A stretch of DNA of 64,000 nt from Callipepla californica brunnescens. Taxonomy: Eukaryota > Chordata > Aves > Galliformes > Odontophoridae. Position 1 is the first letter of the stretch. Every line of letters starts with the position of its first letter. The translations under genes were made by a program, and so were the position numbers. Below are positions 33,375-44,218 of this stretch, one piece after another. The notes under the pieces are model-generated. The model saw only the letters and a list, made by a program, of their open reading frames with translations, was not told the DNA's origin and did no database searches. Where the stretch lies: positions 930,001-994,000 of the forward strand of contig JALIRH010000098.1 in the NCBI GenBank assembly GCA_023055505.1, in the 5' to 3' direction.

Positions 33375-34748
33375 GCGACTGGTTAGGGTTAGGGTTTAGG
33401 CTAGGGTTAGGGTCAGCTTCAGGGTCAGGGTTAGGGCAAGGGTTAGGTTTTGGTGTAGATTTCGGTTTAGGGTAAGGGTTAGGGATAATTTGAGTGTTAG
33501 CGTCAGGGACAGAAGTAGGTGAAGTGTTCATGTTAGGAGTAGCATTAGGGTTAAGTTTAGGGTTAGACTTAGGATTGGATTTGTATGTAGGGTTAGGGGT
33601 AGGGTTAGTTTGAGTGTCAGGGTGAGGTAAGGGGTAGGCCTCGGGTTTGGCTTTGTGTTAAGTAAAGGTTTAGGAATAGTTGTAGGGTTAGTGTTTGGAT
33701 TAGGATTTGGTTTAATATTAGGAACATGTTTTGGGATAGATTTAGGTGAGGGTTGTGGTGATCTGATGCTTTTGGTTAGGTTTAGGGTTGGGCTTCCACT
33801 TGGGTTTTGTGGTAGGGTCTGAGTTTGGGTTAGGGTTAGGGTAGAGTTAGAATTAGGATTTGGGAAATGCTTCGAGTTCTGTTTAGGGTAAGGATTAGTG
33901 TTAGATTTAGGGTTTGAGTTAGGGTTAGGATTATGGTTAGGACTAGGGTTCTGTTAGGTTTTGGGTTAGGGTTATGGGTAAGTTTGTTTTAGTACTAGGG
34001 TAAGGTTATGTTTAGGGTTAGGGTTACGATTAGGGATTTAGTGATACAGTGTTAGGGTAAGTTTAGGTTATGGAATAGGGTTAGGTGTAAGATTGGGTTT
34101 AGTAATAGGGTTAGGTTTAGATTCTGGGTTAGGGTTAGAGATAGGGAAAGGGTTTGGGATTGTTTTAGGTTTTGGATTAGGTTTAGGATTAGGGTTAGGG
34201 AAAAAGTTTTTCTCAGTTTTATGATTGTGTTTAGAGCTAGGATTAGGTTGAGTGTTCATGTTAGCATTAGGGGAAGTTTTAGGTTTAGGTTTAGGTTTAG
34301 GATGCGATCTGTGTTTAGGGTTAGGGGCAGGGTCAGTTTGAGTGTAAGGGTCATATTAGGGTTAGGCCTCTGGTTAGGGTTAAGGTTAGGAATAGGATTA
34401 GGTTTCAGGTTAGTGTTAGGGTTAGGCCTGGGATTGCTGTTAGGGTTAGGTTAAGGTAAGTCTTGTGGTTAGGGTTAGGTGTAGGAAAAGGGTTTTGGGG
34501 ATAGGGATAGTGTATAGGTAAGGGTTAGAATTCGATTTAGGATTAGGCTTAGGGATAGGGTTTGTTTGAGTTCTAAGGTTAGATACAGCATTAGAACTAG
34601 GTTGAGTGTCAGTGTTAGGATTAGGGTTTGGGTTACTGTTGAGGATAGGAATAGGGATAGGTTTAGGGTTATGCTTAGGGTTCAGGCTAGGTACAGGGTT
34701 AGGGTTAGGTTTAAGGTGAGTGTTAGGCTTAGGGTAAGGATTGTGGTA
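33375..34748. repeat. G-rich degenerate telomere-like array, block 1
   Basis: TTAGGG and variants (TTTAGG, GTTAGG, AGGGTT) on the plus strand, opposite in orientation to the first 8.6 kb. Most units carry a change. The 15-bp motif GTGGTAATCTGATGC, or near match, occurs at about 33755. The stretch near 34130-34365 aligns by eye with 41598-41835 and 54030-54250, so this is a long shared unit rather than randomly decayed hexamer. A stop-poor frame of Asn/Pro or Arg/Val repeats is a by-product of the repeat. Confidence 0.9.
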
Positions 34749-35289
34749 AAAATGAGTTCTCTACTTGTTAATCAAACCGACTCGAGACAGATGTGTCCGT
34801 GTTTTTCAGCGTGTTTTTTTTTCTGAGAACTATGTAGTTTGTAGAAGTCTCAAAAGAGATATATCGATGTTTTGTCTAAAAACTGTAGTTTGTGCAAGTT
34901 GGAGCCACAACGCTTAGTTCTAACACCTGGACAATGAACAACAGATAGCAGTGACCTTTGGAGAAACTGCAAAAGAAAAAGAAGTGAAAATCTTCTCTTG
35001 AGCGCGCGTGATCGAAGCTGAGGAAAACTATGGCCTTCATCATCTCGATCGCCAGGAGGCAGAGAACGACCCCCAGATAACAGCCAGCGCAGCCCAGGAA
35101 GAGAAAGATAAGACATGAATGCAGAGATAAGGGACAATGAAAAGAGGGGTTGGGGGGCCCTGTTGAGCACCTCTGGTGCAGAGGAGACTCCCAGCCGCCC
35201 AGCGCTGTTCCGCTCATTTCTTGCTTGCTCAATAAATTCCTTACTGTTGGCAACAGTTGGTGCGTATCGTTCTCTTCACACCTCTAACA
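34749..35289 (+). mobile_element. 5' LTR region of a class I endogenous retrovirus
   Basis: The inner end is fixed: …CACACCTCTAACA at 35289, three bases (ATT) before the primer-binding site. AATAAA lies at 35231-35236, about 55 bp before the end. The outer end is not clear; the change from telomere-like sequence is at about 34749, which gives an upper limit near 540 bp. No 3' LTR copy was found downstream, so the outer boundary cannot be set by comparison. Confidence 0.72.
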
Positions 35290-35292
35290 ATT

Positions 35293-35310
35293 TGGTGCCG
35301 TGACTCGGAT
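35293..35310 (+). other. Primer-binding site, tRNA-His type
   Basis: TGGTGCCGTGACTCGGAT matches the pattern complementary to the 3' end of tRNA-His, as used by some class I (gammaretrovirus-like) elements such as the HERV-H group. It sets orientation and the LTR edge. Confidence 0.85.
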
Positions 35311-35387
35311 CCAGGCGACTCTGCTGTGGAATTCCCACTCCAGGGGAGCACCCCGTCTTCGGACGGCCCCTGGGCTGGGGAACTTCT

Positions 35388-36840
35388 GTGCAGAGACCTG
35401 TAGCTCCGAACTCTAGGTACAGCTCGCAGGTAAAGCTACCGGACATACCACTAGAAAGTCCCCTAGGTTTAATGTTAAAACATTGGGGTGATTCTCCCTC
35501 TAGACGAGGAAAGAGTGAGGTGAAGATGGTACATGACTGTATGGAGGTATGGGGAGGAAAGCAGAGAAGGGCAGATCAGCTGTTCTGGCCAGTATTTGGG
35601 TCCTTTGAGGACCGGATCTGCCAGGCTCTAAACGCTTATGCAAATGAAAAACAGCCTTTGAATCTGGAAGATGGTGAGTATGCAAATGATGTGTAGAATC
35701 TGATATTGGAACCTTTCTGTTCCCCCTAATTAAAAAAAGGAATACAACAGAGGAGGACATTATACACTATCCCCCCGCCTTACGCTCCCCCCGAACAGAA
35801 TCCAGCGGCTCCGCCGGAGCAAGCTGAATCTGACTTGGGAGACGAACCTGAATGTGAACCCCTAGACTTCCCTAGGAGAAGGATCACTAGAAGGCAAGCT
35901 AGGCAAGAGAGGGGTCAAGGAGGAAACGTTCTCCCTTGAAGAGAAATACCTGTAGCTACCGGAGGATCAAAGCCAGGAGCTGGCTATGTTTCAGTTCCCT
36001 TCAACTCAGGAGATACATAAGGGAATTTCAGAAGGAGATGGGGAATTTGCTGGAGGATCCTTGAGGGGTCTCCGAGAGGCTAGATCAATCTTCAGGTCCC
36101 AACCATTAAACTTGGGATGAAACACAGGCAATTTTGGGCATACTATTTAGAGCAGAAGAAAGGGATATGATCAGGAGGGCAGGTACGTGAATCTGGGATC
36201 AGCAACACCCGTCTGGCCCAGGAGCAGATCTAAAGTGACCCTTACAGCGGCCCAATTGGGATAATCAGAGCCAGGAACATGGTACTCACATGGCAGATTT
36301 GCGAGTTCTTATTATTCAAGGGATTAGAGAATCTGTCCCTCGGGGACAGAATATCAATAAGGCAAATAAGGCAAGCAACGGAAAAAAGATGAAACTCCTA
36401 CTGAGTGGTTAGAGAGACTATGCAGAAATGTACAGTTCTATTCAGGATTAGATCCTGCTACCCCGTGGGGCGAGCTCTCCTGAAAACGCGGTTTGAAGCT
36501 AGGTCCTGGACAGATATTGGAAGGAAACTAGAGAAGCTGGAGGACTGGCAGGAGAGAGGATTAGATGAATTGCTGAGAGAGGCTCAGAAAGTATACGTTA
36601 AGGAGAGAGGAGGAGACTCAGAAGAGGCAAGCTGGAAGTCTGATAGCCGCGGTAAGAGAAGGACAGAAGGGGGCGTTCCAGGCAAGGAGAAGAGGGAATA
36701 TTCCTCGGGCAGAAAATGCGCTTCAACCCAAGCAGAACAGACCCAGAGATATGAGGACAGTCGAATGCTTCTACTGTCAGAAAAAGGGACACATGAAGAA
36801 AGACTGTAGAAAGAGAATCTGGGACGAGCAAATGTTTCAG
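35388..36840 (+). pseudogene. Class I ERV gag, broken
   Basis: Several readings in shifting frames carry gag landmarks. SPLGLMLKHWG near 35457-35490 matches the start of a gammaretrovirus-like matrix. A PPPY late-domain motif, used to recruit budding machinery, lies at 35772-35783. A capsid-like region is seen around 36400-36600, with TRFEARSWTDIGRKLEKLED. A CCHC zinc knuckle (CFYCQKKGHMKKDC) at 36766-36807 marks nucleocapsid. Stops and frameshifts occur at 35694, near 35730 and through 35.94-36.4 kb, and no proper start codon precedes the matrix motif. The single zinc knuckle fits gammaretrovirus-type gag. Confidence 0.82.
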
Positions 36841-36867
36841 GAGGACTGAGGGGGTCAGGGACTCTAT

Positions 36868-37200
36868 GTGCTGGGGACCTGGGAAAGAAACAAGCCCTTG
36901 ATAAAATTGAAATTGGGTTCTCAGCGTCAGGAAATGGAATTTTTGGTAGAGTCTGGGGCAGAAAGATCGACTGTTCAATATTTACCTCGAGGATGTTCTT
37001 TATCCTCGGAAGAGCTACAAGTAATTGGAACAAAAGGGGAACCTTTTATGGTACCTGTTGTAAAGCAGGTAGAAATAGAATCACCTAGCACCTATGGAAC
37101 TGAGTCTTTTTTATTGGTACCTGAAGCAGAATAGAATTTGCTAGGGAGAGATTGAATTGTGGAGTTAGGAATAAATTTGGAAGTAAAAGATAGAGAATTA
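36868..37200 (+). pseudogene. Class I ERV protease, broken
   Basis: Reads FLVESGAERST, the retropepsin active-site block, but with Glu (GAG at 36949-36951) in place of the catalytic Asp. The open stretch ends at TAG (37132-37134), followed by LLGRD, the conserved late protease block, and another stop. Either the active-site change or the stop would inactivate it. Confidence 0.78.
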
Positions 37201-37259
37201 ACTGTTCAGCAACGTACTCTAACGATAGAAGATGAGGCTAGAATTAACCCAGAAGTTTG

Positions 37260-38200
37260 GTAGAGTCCAGAATCAGTAGGGAAGTTAGACATAGAACCCT
37301 TTGAAGTGATTCTAAAGGACCCAGGCATTCCAATTAGGGTGAAACAATATCCCATTTCACAGGAAGGTAAATCAGGGCTACAACCTGAAATGGAGAGATT
37401 AATATCTAAAGAACTATTAGAGCCTTGTATGTCTCCCTAGAATACTCCCATACTCCATGTAAAAAAAAAAAACCTTATGGCACATACAGATTGCTCCACG
37501 ACTCAAGGGAAATTAAGGAGAGAACAATTCCCCGCTTCCCAGTAGTGGCAAACCCCTATACGCTGCTCGGTCAATTGAAGCCAGAATCTCAGTAGTATAG
37601 TGGAATTGATTTCAAGGATGCTTTTTGGACCTGCCCCCTGACGGCAGAATGCAGAGACTACTTTGTCTTCGAGTGGGAAGATCCAAACCCCCATAGAAAA
37701 CAACAACTCAGAGGGACAGTGCTCCCACAGGGATTCACAGAATCCCTAACTTGTTTGGGCAAGCCCTTGAGCAAGTACTAAAAACTGATGAACTAAACCC
37801 ACAGGTAACCTTAATGCAATATGTAGATGACTTACTATTAGCTGGAGCAGGCGAGGAGACAGTTAGACAGGAGAGCATTAAACTATTGCATTTCTTTGGT
37901 TCAAAGGGGTTCCAAGTTTCAAAGGCAAAATGCCAATTTACAGAAGAGGAAGTGAAATATTTGGGACATTGGTTAAGCAAGGGAAATAAGACATTAGATC
38001 CAGAACGGGCAAATGGGATTTGATCTTGAAAAGCCCCAAGAGGCAAGAGGCAGGTGAGGCAGATGTTAGGGCTGCTAGGATGCTGTCGACAATGGATTGA
38101 GAATGATAGCAGTAAGGTAAAGCTTTTATAGCAGAAACTAGTACAAGATGGCTGAAGAAAGTGGAGCCAGGAGGATGAGCAAAGATTAGAAGACTTCAAG
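37260..38200 (+). pseudogene. Class I ERV reverse transcriptase, broken
   Basis: Reads a typical RT entry (VKQYPISQEG) near 37340, motif A GIDFKDAFWTCPL near 37605-37640, LPQGFT near 37725-37740, and the catalytic YVDD at 37820-37831 followed by LGHWLSKG. Stops at about 37438 and 37594, and a frame change between the LPQG and YVDD blocks, break the gene. An A-run (37461-37471) lies beside one break and may be a slippage site. It would be the polymerase domain of a pol polyprotein. Confidence 0.85.
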
Positions 38201-39095
38201 GTAGATCTTCTTCATGCACCAGCGTTAAGCTTATCTGATCTAAAAAGCCCATTTGACCTTTTTGTAAATACAGACGAAGGGATCGCTTTTGGAGTAGTGA
38301 GCCAGGAATGGGCCGGGAAGAAGAAGCCAGCAGGATACTTTTCAAAACTCTTGGATCCCGTTAGCTGTGGGTGGCCTACCTGTCTACGAGCAATAGTTGC
38401 TGTAGCTCTGTTAGTAGAAGAAGCAGGGAAGATGACTTTCAGGGGTGAATTACAAGTGTATAGTCCACATGACAATAAGGGGAGTACTCCAAGAAAAAGC
38501 AGAGAAGTGGATTACAGATGCTAGACTATTGAAATAGGAAGGAATCCTAATCCATTCTCCTCAATTAGAAATAGAAACTCCAAGTTTGCCAAATCCTGCT
38601 CAATTTTTCTATGGGGAACCAGATGAAGATTTAAGCCATGATTGCATTCAGTGTATAGAGTATCAGGCTAAAAGAGGGGAGGACTTAGAAGAGGAGAAGT
38701 TCTTAGAAGGGGGCAAATGATTTGTAGATGGCTCCTCCCGGGTGGTAGAAGGAAAAGGAAAATCAGGGGATGCTCTACTAAACGGGAAAACATTTCCAGT
38801 AATTGAATCGGGAGCATTGGACAGAACGTGGTCAGCTCAGGCTGTGAAATTCTATACAATCCTTCCAGCCCTTCAAATGTTGAAAGGAAGCATTGGGACT
38901 ATCTCTACAGATTCTAGGTATGCGTATGGGGTAGTCCATACCTTGGGAAAAAGATGGGAGGAAAGAGGATTGGTAAACTCACCCGGGAAAGGGTTAATTC
39001 ACCAGTCGTTAAGAAGACAAACTCTGAGGGCAAGAAGAGAACCAGAGAAAAGCGCAGTAGTACACGGAAAGGCACCAGAGGGCGATGTCGGCTGA
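38201..39095 (+). pseudogene. Class I ERV RT connection and RNase H, broken
   Basis: A connection segment (FDLFVNTDEGIAFGVV at about 38250-38300) leads into RNase H, recognised by FVDGSSR near 38720-38740, the SAQAVKFY helix near 38835 where the usual catalytic Glu appears replaced, and TDSRYAYGVVHT near 38906-38940 with the next catalytic Asp. Stops interrupt the reading at 38522-38535 and just before FVDGSS at 38718. Confidence 0.8.
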
Positions 39096-40244
39096 AATAA
39101 GGGGAACTAATTTGGCTGATGAAGAAGCGAAAAGAGCGGCTCCGACAAATGGAGGTTGAGGAAAAGGAGGGAAAATGGTTATTAGCTGATGGAAGAGAGG
39201 TAATCCCTAAAGCTTGGAGAAGATGAGGAGAATTTCCTAAGCAGACTCATTGCGGGCTTCAGGCCTTGGTGGACCAATTCACAATGAAATAGATGTGTAT
39301 AGGCATTTCTAGCATAGCCAAAGGAATTGTAGATCATTGTATGATTTGGAGGAAAGGAAAGAAACAACAACTGAGGGAAAAAATACAGGGAGGAAGGGAA
39401 TGGGCTGTCAGACCTTTTGCTCAAATGCAGATAGACTTCACAGATCTCCCCAGGGTTGGAAGATAGAAGTACTTCTTAGGAAGAATCGCCCATTGAACAC
39501 ATTTTCTGGAGGCCTACCCCACCGCTAGGGCAACAGCCCAGACAGTAATCAAGACATTGTTCGAACATATTATCCCCAGATATGGGAACATGGAAGTTGC
39601 AGATTCAGCTAGAGACCCTCACTTTGTATTAAAGGCAGTGTAAGAGGCTTTAGCTCCAATGGGGACCAAATGGGAATATCGCACCCCATGGCACCCACAG
39701 AGCTCTGGAAAAGTAGAAAGGTCGAATGGGGAACTTCCAAAGCGGCTTACTAAAGGAATGATTGAAACCAAGATGTCTTGGATGAAGTGTTTGCCACTGG
39801 CACTACTTAACTGAAGAACAGAACGAAGAAGAGAGACTGGAATATCACCTTTTGAAATGGGATATGGAATGCCATATGATTTAGAACTCCCATCGGAACA
39901 TCCCAAGGTAGAAGAAAATACAGGAATATTGAATTGAAATGAATAAGAGAAGGAATGAATGAAGAATGGAAGGACTGGTGGTCCAACGGCCTCCGCTAGA
40001 TATGGCAATACATGGAATCAGTCCAGGAGACAAGGTTTAAATTAAAACGTGGAAAGAGTCATCTCTAACTCCCCGCTGGGAAGGACCTTTTCTTGTTTTA
40101 TTAGCAACAGAAACAGCCATCCGGACAGCTGAGTGCAGATGGATCCATGCAAGCCATGTGAAAGGACCAATCCGTGACACAGGACCCCAGTGGGAGGTGT
40201 CCAAGACTTCGGACGATCTACAAACCACTCTAAGAAAAATGTAA
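39096..40244 (+). pseudogene. Class I ERV integrase, broken
   Basis: A zinc-finger remnant (QTHCGLQALVDQF near 39240, then HCMIWRKGK near 39336) is followed by the catalytic core with QIDFTDLP near 39427, a degraded second-Asp block (DPHF near 39617), and TPWHPQSSGKVERSNG with the catalytic Glu near 39684-39730. A C-terminal GPY/F-type block (PRWEGPFLVLLATE near 40070-40110) ends in TAA at 40242-40244. Several stops and a frameshift are present. The GPY/F-type tail supports a gammaretrovirus-like element. No env reading follows. Confidence 0.83.
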
Positions 40245-40435
40245 AACGTTTTTTTGTTTTGTTTTGTTTTTTTTTTTTAACAGACGAGAAAACTCAGTCA
40301 TTTCCTTGTACGCTTTGTATGTATATTGTATATGTATTGTGCATTGTATCCGATGAAGATTGGTGAATTCGCTCTTCCTATGAATTCCATTTAGGATTTC
40401 ACTTTGCTTCAAATAAGGGGAAGGATGCATTTGAG
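40245..40435. other. Short unrecognised segment after integrase
   Basis: Contains a T-rich run (40250-40279) and AT-rich sequence up to the first TTAGGG-like units. No env, polypurine tract with LTR start, or copy of the 5' LTR was recognised. Confidence 0.6.
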
Positions 40436-41852
40436 TGTAGGTGTCAGGTTAGGGTTGTGGTAATCTGATGCTTTGGGTTAGGTTGAGGGTTTGTTTTAGG
40501 ATTAGGTTAGGGTTATTTTTTTGTGTAGCTGAAGGTTTAGTGCAAGGGCTAGGGTTCTCTTTAGTTTGAGGTTCAGAGAAGGCTTAGGGTTAAGGTTAGG
40601 CTTAGGGTTAGGGTAAGGTTTAGGTTTAGGATTAAGGTTAGAGTTCGGGTTAGGTTTAGGGTTAGGTTTTGGATTAGGGATAGGGTTAGGTTTTGGTGTA
40701 GATGAAGGTTTAGAGTATGGGGTAGAGCTCTCTTTAGTTTTAGGATCAGAGAAGGGTTACGCCTTGCTTGGGTACAGGATAGAGTAAGGGGGAGGGTTAG
40801 GATTTGATTTAGGGTTGGTTTTGGGTCTAGGTTAGTTTGAGTGTTAGGCTGAGAGAAGGGGTAGGCCTTGGGTTGGGTTCTGGCTTAGTGTTAGGTTAGG
40901 AATAGGTTTGGCGTTTGGATTGGGTTTGGGGTTAGAAGTAGGGATAGGTTAGGTGAGATCTGCAGTAATCTGATGCTTAGCTTTAGGTTTAGGGTTGGGC
41001 TTTGAGTTGGGGTTGGTTTTAGGGTCAGATTTCGATTGAAGGCAGACTTAGAGTCACAATGAGGCTAATGGTCAGGGTTTGATATACGGTTAGAGTAAGG
41101 TTTAGGTTGACTTTAAGTTTCAGGTTTGGAAAATGGTAGGCATTGCTTTTGGTGTGGTGTTTGCCTTGGGTTTAGGAATTGGAATAGGGTATGAGGACCA
41201 TCAGATAGCTAGGGTAAGTCTTAGTGTTAGGGTTGGGGTTAGAGTTGAGGTGAGGGTTGTGGTAATGTGATGCTATGTGTCAGGTTTAGGCTTGGGCATC
41301 AACTTGGGGTTGGTGTTAAAGTAGGAGTTTTTGCTTGGGTTCCGCTTCTGCTAGGGATAGGTTTCTGTTTAGGGAAAGGGTTGGTCTTAGGGTAAGTGTT
41401 AGGTTTCCGGTTAGGGTTCAGAATAGAATGAGGGGCAAGGTAAGGCTTTGTGCTCGGGTTAGGGCTTGGGTTTTGGTTCGGATTAGGGTTAGGGTTAGGA
41501 TAAGAATTAGTGTTAGGTTTAGTGTCAGGGGTGGGTTTTGGTGTTGATTGAGTTTTATGGTAAGGGGTAGTGAAAGTGGGTCAGGGTAGGGTTCAGCATT
41601 GGGTTAGAGCTATGGAAAGGGTTTGGGATTCTTTGAGGTTTCGGATTCGATTTCGGATTAGGGTTAGGGAGAAAGTGTTTCTCAATGTGATGATTCTATT
41701 TAGGGATAGGATTAGGTTGAGTGTTGATGTTAGCATGAAGTTGAGGTTTAGGGTTAGGTTTAGGTTTCGGATTTGATCTGTATGTAGGGATTGAGGCAGG
41801 GTTAGCTGGTGCGTAAGGGTGAGAGTAGGGTGAGGTTTAGCTTTAGCGTATG
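40436..41852. repeat. G-rich degenerate telomere-like array, block 2
   Basis: Same orientation and style as 33375-34748. The motif GTGGTAATCTGATGC occurs at about 40459, with near matches at about 40965 and 41258. The segment 41598-41835 is homologous to 34130-34365 and 54030-54250. It is likely the other side of one array into which the class I ERV inserted, though no target duplication is clear. Confidence 0.88.
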
Positions 41853-44218
41853 TGTTGGAATAGGACCGATGCCGGCTGATTAGAGAAGGCGCTATTGAGT
41901 GCACGGCAGCCGGCTGACTGGCGTCTTTCTTCAGCGGCAAAAGCAGCAGGAGCCGCGATTGATGCGAGTGAATGGGAATCCGCGGCTAAGCGCGGTTCGA
42001 GCATCAAACTCTCGGCCGCTTTTTCTCTGCTTCTTAAAGGGGGCTATTCCGATGCTCCGGTGACAAGGTTTTCTGGGGAACCCTTAGAAGCGCTGGAATC
42101 ACACACGCCTTTGGGAGAGGAACCAGCTTTCCGTACTTAACGCCTCTCCATTGCTTCCATAGTTCTGAAAAACATACCTTTTTGAGAGAGAATGAGAAAG
42201 ATCCGCGGGTATTGTAAGAAAATTGAAGTGAATGTGTTAGATTGAGGAAGTAAAAAGGATAACAGCACTGGTCAGAGAAAAGAATGAAAACGTGCTCGCA
42301 GAAGAATGAACGATGCAGACATACGTTGCATTCAGTAGCAGAGCAGAATGAGAATCAAAACTTTCCTTCCCATTAACACTGGGATCCAGCACACATTCTC
42401 TTCCAACTCCAGAAACCGAGTCACTTTCACGTGTAAACCGCGAATTGTTGGAATAGGACCGCTACCGGCTGATTTTTGAAAAGCCGCGATTCAGTGCACT
42501 GCTGCCGCCTGACTGGCGTCTTTCTTCAGCGGCAAAAGCAGCAGTAGCCGCGATTGATGCGATTCGAGCCTGAGACGCGGTTCTTCGCGGTTCGAACATT
42601 AACACGCTGCCGGTTTGCTTTGCTTGATAAAAGTGGCTTTTGCAACGCTCCACTGACAGTGTTTTTGGGGAACACTTACAAGAAGTGGAATCAAACATAC
42701 ATTTGGTAGAAGAAAAAGTTTAACGTACTTAACGCTACTATTGGACTTTTTAGCTCTGAATACCATACCGTTCCAAAAGAAAAAGGGAATGAATTGTTTG
42801 TTTGGCAAGAAAAACTTGTGTGACGATATTAACTAGAGGTAGGAAAAGGAATAACAAGACTGGTCAGAGAAAGGAATGAAAACGTGCTCGTAGATGAATG
42901 AATGATGCAGACATACGTTGCATTCAGTAGTAGAGCAGAATGAGAATCAAAACTTTCCCTCTCACTGACACTGGGATCCAGCATCCATTCACTTACAACA
43001 CCAGAATTGGAGTCACTTTCAGGTTTCAACCGCGATTTGTTGGAATAGAACCGCTACCGGCTGATTACTGAAGACGCAATTCAGTGCACGTCTTTCAACT
43101 GACTGGCTTCTTTCTTCAGCGGCAAAAGCAGCAGGAGCCGCGATTGATGCGATTCGAACATGATTCACGGTTTTCCGCGGTTCGAACATTAGCTCGCTGC
43201 CGGTTTGCTATGTTTGTAAAAGGTAGCATTTGCAATGCTCAGATGACAGTGTTTTTGACGAACACTTATAAGCGGTGGAATCACACATCCATTTGGTAGA
43301 GGAAACAGCTTTCCTTAATAAACGTTTCTCTTTTGCTTCTTTATCTCTGAATACCATACTTTTGCAAAAGAGAATCGAAAGATACTTGTGTTCGACAAGA
43401 AAAAGTTTTTCCATGTATTAACTAGAAGTACGAAAAAGAATAACAACACTGGTCAGAGTAAAGAATGAAAACGTGCTCGTAGATGAATGAATGATGCAGA
43501 GATACGTTGCATTCAGTAGTAGAGCAGAATGAGAATTAAAACTTTCCCTCCCACTAACATTGGGATGCAGCATACATACACATACAACTCCTGAAACGGA
43601 GTCACTTTCACGTGTAAACCGCGATTTGTTGGAGAAGAACCGCTACCGGCTGATTACTGAAGCCGCGATTCCGTGCACTTTTACCGGATGACTAGCGTCA
43701 TTCTTCAGCGGCAAAAGCAGCAGGAGCCGCGACTGGTGCGATTGAATCGGAATCCGCGGCTAAGCGCAGTTCGAGCATCAAATTCTCTGCCGCTTTTTCT
43801 CTGCTTCTAAAGGGGGCTATTCCGATGCTCCGGTGACAAGGTTTTCTGGGGAACCCTTAGAAGCGGTGGAATCACACACGCCTTTGGGAGAGGAACCAGC
43901 TTTCCGTACTTAACGCCTCTCCATTGCTGCCATAGTTCTGAAAAACATAACTTTTTGAGAGAGAATGAGAAAGATCCGCCGGTATTGTAAGAAAATTCAA
44001 GTGAGTGTATTAGATTAAGGAAGTAAAAAGGATAACAGCACTGGTCAGAGTAAAGAATGAAAACGTGCTCGCAGATGAATGAACGATGCAGACGTACGTT
44101 GCATTCAGTAGTAGAGCAGAATGAGAATCAAAACTTTCCCTCCCACTAACATTGGGATGCAACATACATACACTTACAACTCCTGAAACGGAGTCACTTT
44201 CACGTGTAAACCGCGATT
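41853..44218. repeat. Satellite higher-order repeat, copy 1 (A-B-C-A')
   Basis: Four consecutive units of different type. Each is more like the unit four places later (offsets 2,365-2,366 bp) than its direct neighbour. For example, the middle segments at 42600-42800 and 44965-45165 are nearly identical. Confidence 0.82.

Noticed and set aside
40245..40435. Possible env or 3' LTR of the class I ERV
   Set aside because: Too short, no env motif, no match to the 5' LTR and no clear polypurine tract followed by TG.
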